Source: M55B112 sp040903745 (GTDB lineage Bacteria; Bacteroidota; Bacteroidia; Bacteroidales; GCA-2748055). From it: 60,073 bases of DNA. This document shows positions 46,336 to 54,266 of this stretch, piece after piece. The stretch lies in the NCBI GenBank assembly GCA_040903745.1, contig JBBDUV010000011.1:1-60073 (forward strand), written 5' to 3'. Both the position numbers and the translations under genes were made by a program. Under the pieces are notes generated by a model. That model was not told the DNA's origin. It saw only the letters and a program-made list of their open reading frames with translations, and did no database searches. How positions within the stretch are numbered: the stretch's first letter is position 1; every line of letters begins with the position of its first letter.

Positions 46336-47170
46336 CCCAGAAAACTACTCCCTGAAGGATTTTATCCCGGGAATCGACAGCTCCCCGTTCAACAACATCT
46401 TCCTCTTCGCCGGTCCGTGCGTTGTTGAGAGCCGGGAACTGGTACTCAAAACAGCCGACCGTGTGGTGAAAATTGCACGCGATCTTGACATACCGGTGGT
46501 GTTCAAGGCCTCCTACCGCAAGGCCAACCGGTCGCGCATCGATTCGTTTAGCGGCATCGGTGACGAAAAGGCGTTGAAAATCCTGGCGGAGGTGAAGGAG
46601 ACCTACAAAGTACCGGTGGTAACCGATATACATAGCGCTGAAGAGGCGAAACTAGCTGCGCATTTTGTCGACGTGCTGCAGATCCCTGCGTTCCTCTGCC
46701 GGCAGACCGATCTTTTGGTTGCAGCTGCGCTCACCGGGAAAACGGTCTCCGTGAAAAAGGGTCAGTTCCTCTCACCGGGCGCCATGCAGTTCGCTATTCA
46801 GAAGGTGCGCGATTCGGGCAACAGCAAGGTACTGATCACCGAGCGCGGTACGATGTTTGGTTACCGCGATCTGCTGGTCGACTACCGCGGGATCCCCGAG
46901 ATGCAGTCGTTTGGCGTTCCGGTGGTGCTCGATATTACGCACTCCCTCCAGGAACCCAATCAGCTCGCAGGCGTAACCGGGGGAAGGCCCGATATGATCG
47001 AGACGATCGCCCGGGCGGGCGTAGCGGCGGGGGTCGACGGGATTTTCATTGAGACGCACCCTGACCCCTTTTCGGCAAAATCCGATGGTGCCAATATGCT
47101 CCCGCTGGGCGAGTTGAAGGGATTGCTGACCAAGTTGGTGCGGATCAGACAGACTATTCTGGAGTTTTAA
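46328..47170 (+). CDS. kdsA: 3-deoxy-8-phosphooctulonate synthase (KDO-8-P synthase)
   Basis: 280 residues. It condenses phosphoenolpyruvate with arabinose-5-phosphate for LPS inner-core KDO. Conserved motifs: FAGPCVVESRELVLKTADRV, FKASYRKANRSRIDSF, VDVLQIPAFLCRQTDLL, TERGTMFGYRDLLVDYR and IFIETHPDPFSAKSDGANM. It has no cysteine metal ligand at the usual Cys11 position (the segment reads FAGPCVVE, whose cysteine is part of the general motif), so metal dependence is uncertain. It overlaps rarA by 8 nt, implying coupling. Confidence 0.96.
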   Translation: MTNPENYSLKDFIPGIDSSPFNNIFLFAGPCVVESRELVLKTADRVVKIARDLDIPVVFKASYRKANRSRIDSFSGIGDEKALKILAEVKETYKVPVVTDIHSAEEAKLAAHFVDVLQIPAFLCRQTDLLVAAALTGKTVSVKKGQFLSPGAMQFAIQKVRDSGNSKVLITERGTMFGYRDLLVDYRGIPEMQSFGVPVVLDITHSLQEPNQLAGVTGGRPDMIETIARAGVAAGVDGIFIETHPDPFSAKSDGANMLPLGELKGLLTKLVRIRQTILEF

Positions 47171-47189
47171 ACGTTTTTTAAAAGTGGAT

Positions 47190-47271
47190 GATCCGGTAAC
47201 AAATTGATTCGGTAAGCAATTGAAGTAGATTCGGATAGCAACAATAGTAGATTATCCGGCTAGCAAGATAA
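47190..47271. repeat. Degenerate 22-nt tandem repeats after kdsA
   Basis: GATTCGGTAAGCAATTGAAG (from 47206) and GATTCGGATAGCAACAATAG (from 47228) are two 22-nt units with a shared GATTCGG.TAGCAA core; flanking units at 47190 (GATCCGGTAAC) and 47250 (CCGGCTAGCAAG) are weaker. Intergenic, before the LolA-like gene. Confidence 0.5.
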
Positions 47272-47323
47272 ATGGACCTTGTTTTTGCATGAGATTTTCA
47301 AATATTAATCAAAGATTATTAGC

Positions 47324-48037
47324 ATGAAATACATAATCATCACTTTATCCTTAATGTTCACAGGTCTTGTCAATTCACAAGATTTGCAGACGGTATTAAG
47401 AAACAGCAATGCAGCGATGGGAATTGAATCCAGGAAAGCGTTGCCGAACCTGCAGACCAGCGGTCATGCAGTGATGACCGGCACAGATGCAAAGATCCCC
47501 TTTAAGCTTCTGCAGGCGAAACCCGATCTGCTTAGGCTGGAAACTACGGTCTTCGGCTTCAGGTCGATCCAGACCTACGACGGCATCACTGCCTGGTCCC
47601 TCACCCCCATGCAGGGAATGGAGCCGGTGAAGACCGACACGCGCGACATGGAATTTATTGCTGCTGCGACGGCGATCGACGGACCGTTCAGCGTGAACAA
47701 AGACAACAAGTATGTTTTGAAGTACGGCGGTGCAGACAGCTATCTGGAAAAACCTGTCGAGGTGATGTACTGGTCGTCCGACAAGGAGCGGCTGAAATAT
47801 TATATCAGTACTGAAACCTGGCTCGTGGACGGGGTTCGCTACGAGTACCAAAAAAACGGTGCCTGGTACAGCATGGAGTACAGGATCAAATCGTATCAGG
47901 ATTTCATGGGATCGCGATTTCCTGGCGAAGTCACCGCTGTGGTGAACGGGGTGGAGATGCTGTCGCTCTTTATAACCGACCTTAAAACCGTTGGTGAGAT
48001 CGATATGAAACATTTCGGCAAACCAACTTTTATGTAA
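47324..48037 (+). CDS. LolA-like outer-membrane lipoprotein-sorting family protein
   Basis: 237 residues with a short signal peptide (IIITLSLMFTGLVNS). The LolA-like half-barrel is suggested by LQTSGHAVMTGTDAKIPFKL, PDLLRLETTVFGFRSIQTYD and GITAWSLTPMQG, followed by FPGEVTAVVNGVEMLSLFI. In Bacteroidota such proteins are diverse LolA/LolB-fold periplasmic proteins and need not be the main LolA carrier. It is convergent with the OmpA-SPOR gene. Confidence 0.8.
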   Translation: MKYIIITLSLMFTGLVNSQDLQTVLRNSNAAMGIESRKALPNLQTSGHAVMTGTDAKIPFKLLQAKPDLLRLETTVFGFRSIQTYDGITAWSLTPMQGMEPVKTDTRDMEFIAAATAIDGPFSVNKDNKYVLKYGGADSYLEKPVEVMYWSSDKERLKYYISTETWLVDGVRYEYQKNGAWYSMEYRIKSYQDFMGSRFPGEVTAVVNGVEMLSLFITDLKTVGEIDMKHFGKPTFM

Positions 48038-48061
48038 GTATCATACCTCTGGCCTGTATGA

Positions 48062-50419
48062 TTAATCTACCCGAATGGATTCATAATAATCGCATGGCCT
48101 GATAAAAGCTTCCTTAAACCCCTTTTCCCTGACCTCCTTAAGCCTGTCACGGGCTTCGATTACTCCACTGTAATTTCCATAGACATACCTGTAAATACCA
48201 TCCACACCTTTGAACACACGAACACCCTCCATCTGCTTGAAATATGTAATATCTACCGGATTTTTCAGCGCCATAATCTGGATGGTAAAACCTGCTGCAC
48301 CCTGCTTCCTCTCCGAAGTACCGTCCTCTTCAGCACTTCTTTCCTCCACAACCTGCTCAAACCTACGGTTCTCGATCACTCCGGCATCGCGGTAGCCTTC
48401 ATCAATAACCATCTCAAGTGCCTCCTGTGCTTCTGATCGTGTATCATAATTATCGAGTGTATACATCACCGATGTACCTGTAAGAATCAGTGTTATATCC
48501 CTGTCGTAAAGAAACAATGGTATGGTATCATTGAAATCAAACGTTTCCATAAGTAAGATGGAATACACCTTATCCTTTTCTGGTACCAGATGCAGGGGGA
48601 CAAAAAGCTCAGCAAGGCGAACCCTGTCCTGTCCCAGTTTATCTATTCTCACAGATACATTCCGGTTCAGAGCCCTTCCTTTCGGGGCATCGGTACCATC
48701 GGCATAGGTATTAATCGCCACCGGGTTATGTTCGCCAGCCGCGATCACCTTTATCCGTGCACCTGCGACGCCCTTGCCAACAAGAAAATCCTTTACGCTC
48801 AACGCCCTCTTTTCCGATAATATGGCATTGTATGCAGGGGATCCTTTTGAATCTGAATTCCCAATAAGTTCAATATTGATATCACGGTAAGTGTTCATCA
48901 TATCGGCTACATAGCTAACCTCTTTTCGGGCTTCCTCACTAAGCGCCGAAGTATTGAAAGCAAAAAGGATTCTCCCGGTAATGTAATAGTAGGATCCGTC
49001 ATTGTCTACCGGGTCAGTCAACTTAACCGGTATCTCTGCTGAAAGCGCTTCTGTTTCCGTCACTGCAAGACTCACCGGGGGTGTGGCCGCTGCCAAAAAA
49101 GATTCCTGGTCGGTCAGTGCAACCGTATCTTCATCTGGCAGCCATACAACAGCATAAATTCCATCGCTGCTTTCGTTGCTTTCCCGTCCGCGCGCATAAT
49201 AGTTCTTCTCACTGTCCCATCCGGGATTAAAAAAAAGATCATCACCGGGTGTTGAGATTGGAAATCCGAGATTTCTAACATTGGAAAACGTGCCATCCTT
49301 GTCTCTTCTTGCTGTAAAGACATCAAAACCTCCTATGGTTTCATGTCCCTCGGAGCTAAAATAGATGACCGAGTCGTTCCCCATGATAAACGGTGTTTCC
49401 TCCTGATAATAAGTGTTAATTTCGCTACCCAGATTTTCCGGTTTGCTCCACCTCCCCCGCTCATTGCGGACCGACCTGTAAATATCCATACCTCCCCAAC
49501 CATCTTTCCTGTCGCTGGTAAAATAAAGTGTCTGGTTGTCAGCACTGATGCTTGCATGTGTTTCGGAATATCTTGTATTGATCGGGGATCCGATACTCCT
49601 GGCATCAGACCAGGCTGCACCATCATAAGCGGCTGTATAAATATCTGCGTTAAATCCTGAAGTTGACACAAGGTACAACTCCCTTCCATCCCACGATAAT
49701 GATGAGGGGTAATAGCTCCCCGACATATCCAGCTGATCATCAATCATAACCGGATCTGACCAAACACTGTCCATTCTTTGTAACATCGCTGTCTGGATTC
49801 CTTCAACACCTGTGATCCTTATCACCATTACTGAACCATCACCCGAAACAACAGGATGACTTACGCTTTTTCCTTCCATCCGGGTATAGGCAAGCGGAAT
49901 AAACTCGACCCTGCGCGGATCCAGGATCATCTCCCTGGCAAGCTCACTGGCATTGATGAACATATTTGTATATTCGATCTCAGCAAAGGAGAGCTTGTCC
50001 TGCAGGCTTTTATATTTGTTGAATGCCTCAATGGCCTTGTCGAATTCATAGTTACGCAGGTAACTCTTCCCAAGCAGGAAAAAGACCAGTGGCGGTGCTC
50101 CGGTCTCAAAGTGCGATCCCTCCCTGTAATATTCATTGATCTCAGGCACAGCTTTCTCAAAATGAATTATTTGCAGATCCGGTGAACTTCTAATTTTCAT
50201 ATGACAATAGCCGGTCAGGAAATGGATGTTGCTATTCAGTGGATCGATGTGAAGCAGCTGCTTATATACATCCAGCGCGTTGTGGTACTCCTTGTTGATA
50301 AAATAGGATTCTGCCTGCCTGAAGAGGTCACGAAACACCTTTGGATCTTGTGCTTTTGTGATGCCAGCAAAAGACAACTGGGCTAAAAGCAATATTAGAT
50401 AAATACCAATTTTCTTCAA
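48062..50419 (-). CDS. TPR-PD40-OmpA-SPOR peptidoglycan-binding outer-membrane protein
   Basis: 785 residues. A signal peptide and TPR-like repeats (about 25-165) are followed by PD40/WD40-like beta-propeller repeats (SISADNQTLYFTSDRKDGWGGMDIYR; SEGHETIGGFDVFTA), an OmpA C-terminal domain (about 480-600; NIELIGNSDSKGSPAYN and LSEKRALSVKDFLVGKGV) that binds peptidoglycan, and a C-terminal SPOR-like domain (GFTIQIMALKNP...VYGNYSG). The order resembles PorE of the type IX secretion system but lacks its carboxypeptidase-regulatory domain and adds SPOR. Likely a structural link between outer membrane and cell wall. Confidence 0.88.
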   Translation of the reverse strand: MKKIGIYLILLLAQLSFAGITKAQDPKVFRDLFRQAESYFINKEYHNALDVYKQLLHIDPLNSNIHFLTGYCHMKIRSSPDLQIIHFEKAVPEINEYYREGSHFETGAPPLVFFLLGKSYLRNYEFDKAIEAFNKYKSLQDKLSFAEIEYTNMFINASELAREMILDPRRVEFIPLAYTRMEGKSVSHPVVSGDGSVMVIRITGVEGIQTAMLQRMDSVWSDPVMIDDQLDMSGSYYPSSLSWDGRELYLVSTSGFNADIYTAAYDGAAWSDARSIGSPINTRYSETHASISADNQTLYFTSDRKDGWGGMDIYRSVRNERGRWSKPENLGSEINTYYQEETPFIMGNDSVIYFSSEGHETIGGFDVFTARRDKDGTFSNVRNLGFPISTPGDDLFFNPGWDSEKNYYARGRESNESSDGIYAVVWLPDEDTVALTDQESFLAAATPPVSLAVTETEALSAEIPVKLTDPVDNDGSYYYITGRILFAFNTSALSEEARKEVSYVADMMNTYRDINIELIGNSDSKGSPAYNAILSEKRALSVKDFLVGKGVAGARIKVIAAGEHNPVAINTYADGTDAPKGRALNRNVSVRIDKLGQDRVRLAELFVPLHLVPEKDKVYSILLMETFDFNDTIPLFLYDRDITLILTGTSVMYTLDNYDTRSEAQEALEMVIDEGYRDAGVIENRRFEQVVEERSAEEDGTSERKQGAAGFTIQIMALKNPVDITYFKQMEGVRVFKGVDGIYRYVYGNYSGVIEARDRLKEVREKGFKEAFIRPCDYYESIRVD

Positions 50420-50447
50420 GGCGTTCTTTTTTTTCCATCGTTAATTA

Positions 50448-50455
50448 CAAAAATA
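50448..50455 (-). promoter_or_regulatory. -7 box (TATTTTTG) of the OmpA-SPOR gene
   Basis: Minus strand TATTTTTG fits TAnnTTTG, 28 bp upstream of the ATG at 50419. The -33 is not clear. Confidence 0.4.
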
Positions 50456-50586
50456 GTAATTAATTCTACTTTACTACTTTAAAAGTTCTTTGTAAAGTCC
50501 AGTAAATATAGTATATTCAAGACAATAAACATAAAAATAATAATATCACTCATAAACAACAAGTTGCATTGACAAGTGCATTTTAG

Positions 50587-50952
50587 GATACAACAGTCTT
50601 TTTACGGTTTATTGCAGGAGCAATTTTCGAACTGCTAAAGACTATGTCAAAGGATTATTTTACAAATTTACCAAAGGAAGTGCTTGAAAAGGTTGAAGTT
50701 ACAGAAGAAAGTAACAATCTCGCAGAAAAATACCTTGCCGAGAAAGTAGTAGGAAGAACAAGTTATAACGATTGTCTTCATATTGCGACTGCAACTGTGA
50801 ACAAAGTTGACTATCTGATAAGTTGGAATTTTAAACATATTGTGAACGTATTTCGGATACGTGGTTATAATTCAATATACATTCGAGAAGGACATCAACA
50901 ACTTGACATACGTTCACCGAAAGACATTATTGACTATGGAAACGAAGAATAA
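50587..50952 (+). pseudogene. PIN-domain toxin remnant (N-terminal internal deletion, start lost)
   Basis: The in-frame peptide after a TAG (50584-50586) reads DTTVFLRFIAGAIFELLKT, then KDYFTNLPKEVLEKVEVTEE and the C-terminal PIN half with SYNDCLHIATATVNKVDYLI and SWNFKHIVNVFRIRGYNSI. PIN toxins of this type begin with a Tyr-Ile-Asp-Thr segment and have about 40 more residues between it and the ELLK region. Here the start codon and that block are missing. The open frame from ATG 50644 (102 residues) encodes only the C-terminal part and lacks the first catalytic aspartate. Confidence 0.72.
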
Positions 50953-51085
50953 GAAGAAAGCTTTTGACACTGTGAAATTTTTCCGTCAAGAGAAAGAACG
51001 AATCGCTCAGGAAACAGAAAAAATGACTTTTGAGCAGTTGAAAGTTTACTTGACAAATAAAAGCAAGTGGGCTGAAAAAGATTAA
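50936..51085 (+). CDS. Small antitoxin-like partner of the PIN toxin
   Basis: 49 residues (METKNKKKAFDTVKFFRQEK...). It starts inside the 3' end of the PIN remnant (17-nt overlap), the usual arrangement for this class, where a short charged helical protein follows the toxin. Its content (Lys/Glu rich, ending KSKWAEKD) resembles such partners, but the family is too short for certainty. An intact antitoxin beside a dead toxin would be a relic. Confidence 0.6.
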   Translation: METKNKKKAFDTVKFFRQEKERIAQETEKMTFEQLKVYLTNKSKWAEKD

Positions 51086-51174
51086 GGGACATCATTGCAA
51101 TATTCAAATTAAGTACTTCTTCGGAAATAAGTTAATAAAGGAAGGGAAATGGTAAAAGCAGATTAATAAAAATA

Positions 51175-51192
51175 ACGGGGATTGCTCCCCGC
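51175..51192 (-). terminator. Intrinsic terminator of rnpB
   Basis: The minus strand reads AGCGGGGA-GCAA-TCCCCGTT followed by ATTTTT. The stem is seven G-C-rich pairs. It lies about 10-25 nt past the rnpB 3' end. Confidence 0.8.
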
Positions 51193-51202
51193 TATTTCTT
51201 AA

Positions 51203-51558
51203 GGTAATCCTGTAAGCCAGGTTCTGTATCCCGGCGATGCCGGGACCCCTATCATTTATCTAAGCGGTCTACCCCCCGGCACGAGCGGGTCGCTCTTCAT
51301 TGCCGGTATACATGACCTTGCACCCTGCAAGACAGGCAGCTGCGACGGTCACCCGCCGCACTGGTGGGCCTTTACCCCACCTTCTCACCCGTTCCCCGGT
51401 ACCGTATCGCTCCGGAACCGGGGTGGTTATTTTCTTCCCTGATCCCTATACCCTTGCGGATATCTGTCTTTCGACAGTGCAGTACCCTGCGGTGCCCGGA
51501 CTTTCCTCCCCAGCCTTCGGCCTCAGGCCTGTGGCAGGAGCGATAGAGCGGACTACCC
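51203..51558 (-). ncRNA. rnpB: RNase P RNA (type A)
   Basis: The catalytic RNA that matures tRNA 5' ends. The minus strand contains the universal GAGGAAAGTCCGGGC (51508-51494) and, near the 3' end, ACAGAACCTGGCTTACAGG (51227-51209). P1 can be drawn from GGTAGTCC (51557-51550) with GGATTACC (51210-51203), which fixes the ends and gives about 356 nt. Stem-rich segments with a UUCG loop (GGCCGAAGGC region) fit. A -7 box sits 5-12 nt upstream of the 5' end. Confidence 0.93.
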
Positions 51559-51562
51559 GGTA

Positions 51563-51570
51563 CAAAGATA
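51563..51570 (-). promoter_or_regulatory. -7 box (TATCTTTG) of rnpB
   Basis: An exact TAnnTTTG on the minus strand, placed so that transcription would start at about 51558, the same position obtained independently from the P1 helix of RNase P RNA. Confidence 0.65.
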
Positions 51571-51690
51571 CGAATAATCTACCGGATCGTGGTGTGATCC
51601 ATTCTGAAGCTGTAAAATGTCTATGGGATATAAAACAATCCTCACCCAAATAATTGAAAAAATTACTCTATCTTTAAATCCATTATAATT

Positions 51691-51698
51691 TAAATTTG
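51691..51698 (+). promoter_or_regulatory. -7 box (TAAATTTG) abutting the cold-shock gene
   Basis: An exact TAnnTTTG whose end is 5 nt before the ATG at 51704. If used, the mRNA is leaderless. The -33 is weak, so an upstream promoter cannot be excluded; cold-shock genes usually have long leaders, which makes this unexpected. Confidence 0.45.
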
Positions 51699-51703
51699 TA
51701 ACA

Positions 51704-51901
51704 ATGGAACATGGAACAGTAAAATTTTTCAACAATGCCAAGGGATTTGGATTCATAACTCCTGATGACAATAGTAAAGATGTTTTTGTCCATAAGACCG
51801 ATTTAATCGATAGAATAAAAGATGGGGACAAAGTTGTCTATGATATCGAGGAAGGTGAAAAAGGTCTAAACGCAGTAAGGGTACAATTAGATCAAATTTA
51901 A
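51704..51901 (+). CDS. Cold-shock domain protein (CspA family)
   Basis: 65 residues forming one cold-shock domain. RNP1 appears as KGFGFITP (residues 13-20) and RNP2 as DVFVHKTDL. It binds single-stranded nucleic acid and acts as an RNA chaperone. MEHGTVKFFNNAKGFGF is the usual family start. Single gene; the next gene is unrelated. Confidence 0.95.
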   Translation: MEHGTVKFFNNAKGFGFITPDDNSKDVFVHKTDLIDRIKDGDKVVYDIEEGEKGLNAVRVQLDQI

Positions 51902-52276
51902 TCTAATCACAACCACAATTACTCATTTCCAATATTCTCCTATCGTGCATTCAGGTGATCAGGAAAATCGTTGAGTATCATTTATGGAATAAATGTGGGA
52001 AAAGTATTTTTAAAAGACTTCCCTGGCGAATCGGACTACATTTTCTTTTATTCTATTCAACTAATTTTTTCCAGTTCCTTTTCAATGCGGTGTATAAAGT
52101 AAAAAGGAAGGTTGAGAAGGGTGAACTCCTTTCCTGCTATGGTTCTGGCTTTCTGTACCAGACTCAACCTCCCCTGTATTTGGACAGCAAATAAAGGGAG
52201 GGTTGTTAAGTCTTTTTCTTGCAACAATTGTATTTTCAGAAGAAGTATTTATCTTTATTTTTTATTTACCCAGACA

Positions 52277-53065
52277 ATGAGATTCATTTATGTGCCCATA
52301 ATCACTCTTTTGTCAATTTTGCATACCACATGCAATGCGCAATCTGCTGCCGGTATCTCAAAACCAATCTTAGAATTAACAGATAGCGCTGTCATTATTA
52401 GCTATGATATTCTGGAGAGCATACAGGAAGATAAATTTACTGTTTCGGTTGTAATAACAGACTCCGTTGGTGAGGATATCAATGCAAATTCATTTTCAGG
52501 TGATATTGGCAGTGATATTGACGGGGGGGCCGGCAAGGAAATTATATGGGCTTTTCTTGCTGACCATTCAGATCTAAATGAGATGCTTTACTTCCAGGTT
52601 GTGGCTGATAAAGTATTACCGGAACTAACTGTAAACTTTCCAGCTGGTACAGCAAAAGAAAAGTCATTGAATCGGGGTGGCTTAATAATTCAATCTATAC
52701 TAATACCGGGAATGGGGTTAACCCGGCTAAAACAAAAACCACATTGGATTAAAGGCGTTCTGGGTTATGGTGCAGTTGCTTCTTCGGTTGTTTTTTACAG
52801 TAAATCAAATGATAATTATTCCAATTATTTGAGTGCTGAAGCTCTGACAGCTAGGGATAGTTATTATAATACCTCCATTAAACAGGAATCACTCTCCGAT
52901 GCCTTACTCTATTCTGCCATAGGTGTCTGGACGGTTGATTTTTTATGGACACTCATCGGCACCAGGGATATAGACAAGGAAAACAAGATGGACAGAATTT
53001 CTTTGCAACCATTGTATTTAAGGGATATGAATGCTTCGGCTTTAGCTTTAACATATAGGTTTTAG
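52277..53065 (+). CDS. Secreted/membrane protein of unknown function in the caspase-DGR cluster
   Basis: 262 residues from ATG 52277; a longer frame (from 52112) lacks a signal peptide, while this start gives one (FIYVPIITLLSILHTTCNA). A beta-rich N-terminal half (SAVIISYDILESIQEDKFTVSV) is followed by hydrophobic segments (GLIIQSILIPGMGL; LGYGAVASSVVFY; SAIGVWTVDFLWTLIG). Not recognised. It precedes the caspase gene by 15 bp and is probably co-transcribed with it and with the DGR target. Confidence 0.75.
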   Translation: MRFIYVPIITLLSILHTTCNAQSAAGISKPILELTDSAVIISYDILESIQEDKFTVSVVITDSVGEDINANSFSGDIGSDIDGGAGKEIIWAFLADHSDLNEMLYFQVVADKVLPELTVNFPAGTAKEKSLNRGGLIIQSILIPGMGLTRLKQKPHWIKGVLGYGAVASSVVFYSKSNDNYSNYLSAEALTARDSYYNTSIKQESLSDALLYSAIGVWTVDFLWTLIGTRDIDKENKMDRISLQPLYLRDMNASALALTYRF

Positions 53066-53080
53066 ATAAACACCAAAAAG

Positions 53081-54244
53081 ATGAAAACAACATACAAGTT
53101 ATTCAGAAACAGTGTTGTAATAGTAATTTTGCTTTTTACCTTCCCGACGATACGGTCGCAAGCGTTAAAAAGTGAAAAATCGGCACTTTGGGTTTCTACG
53201 AAAACGGAAGATAGCACGCCGGTTTTACCCGATAAAACCCCACCAACTCTTACTTTCTCATCTCATAAAATCGAAGATGGAAGATACATACACAAAGATG
53301 AAGCTTCAATATCATTGATTGGACAGGTTACCGATGAAAGTGGGCTGAGCTATATTGCTCTAAATTCTGAACTGATTCAGACGACTGAAGCAGGTGTTTT
53401 TGTCAAGAATCTGCAACTTACTGAAGGAGAAAATGAACTGAGTATCGTAGCGGTCGATAACAAAAATAACCTGTTACGCTCCAATATAATAATTGAATAT
53501 GCCCCATCAATAATGACCCTTGCAGATAAGATAGAGACGGAGTCGAATTATTACGGATTAATTATTGGAATAGATAATTACCTTGATCCGGCCATAAACA
53601 ATTTGGATAATCCTGTCAGAGATGCGCAGAGTATCCGTGATGTATTGGTAAATAATTACACCTTTAAAGAGGAGAATATTACATTTTTACAGGATGCCAC
53701 CTATGAACAGATCGTGATTTCATTTGATGAACTTTCGAAAAAAGTAAAACCAACAGATAACCTTTTGGTTTTTTACGCCGGTCATGGTTGGTGGGATAAA
53801 GATGCAAACAACGGTTACTGGCTACCTTCGGATGCCAGCAAAAGCAATAAGAGCTTTTGGTTTCGAAATTCTACACTTGTGGATTATCTGAAGGAAGTTC
53901 AATCAAAACATACACTGCTAATTACTGATGCCTGTTTTGGCGGCGCCATATTTAAAACAAGAAGTGCTTTTAATGTTGCTCCACGGGCAATAGAAATGCT
54001 CTACGATATGCAGAGCAGAAAAGCGATGACCAGCGGAACGCTTACCGAAGTGCCCGACCAGAGTGCTTTCACGAAGTATCTGGTTGAGCGGCTTTCTGAA
54101 AACCAGGATAAATATTTATCATCAGAACAGTTGTTCAGCAGCTTTCGCATTGCAGTAATTAACAACAGTGATGCTGTCCCTCAGTATGGAGAGATACGGA
54201 ATGTAGGAGACCAGGGGGGCGATTTTGTTTTTATTAAAAAGTAA
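53081..54244 (+). CDS. Caspase-family (C14) peptidase, secreted
   Basis: 387 residues. A signal peptide (SVVIVILLFTFPTIRSQA) and an Ig-like/beta-sandwich region (about 45-145, PTLTFSSHKIEDG...ISLIGQVTDESGL) precede the p20-like caspase domain from YYGLIIGIDNYLDPAINNL. The catalytic dyad is visible as His in FYAGHGWWDKDA and Cys in LITDACFGGAIF. Metacaspase-like proteases cleave after Arg/Lys in most characterised cases; the target here is unknown. It lies 22 bp before the DGR-diversified protein, a pairing that suggests joint function. Confidence 0.9.
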   Translation: MKTTYKLFRNSVVIVILLFTFPTIRSQALKSEKSALWVSTKTEDSTPVLPDKTPPTLTFSSHKIEDGRYIHKDEASISLIGQVTDESGLSYIALNSELIQTTEAGVFVKNLQLTEGENELSIVAVDNKNNLLRSNIIIEYAPSIMTLADKIETESNYYGLIIGIDNYLDPAINNLDNPVRDAQSIRDVLVNNYTFKEENITFLQDATYEQIVISFDELSKKVKPTDNLLVFYAGHGWWDKDANNGYWLPSDASKSNKSFWFRNSTLVDYLKEVQSKHTLLITDACFGGAIFKTRSAFNVAPRAIEMLYDMQSRKAMTSGTLTEVPDQSAFTKYLVERLSENQDKYLSSEQLFSSFRIAVINNSDAVPQYGEIRNVGDQGGDFVFIKK

Positions 54245-54266
54245 AGGTGGGGTTTTTGAACCGGTT

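Noticed and set aside
51300..51653. 117-codon ORF over rnpB
   Set aside because: It is antisense to RNase P RNA, whose universal motifs and P1 pairing explain the sequence.
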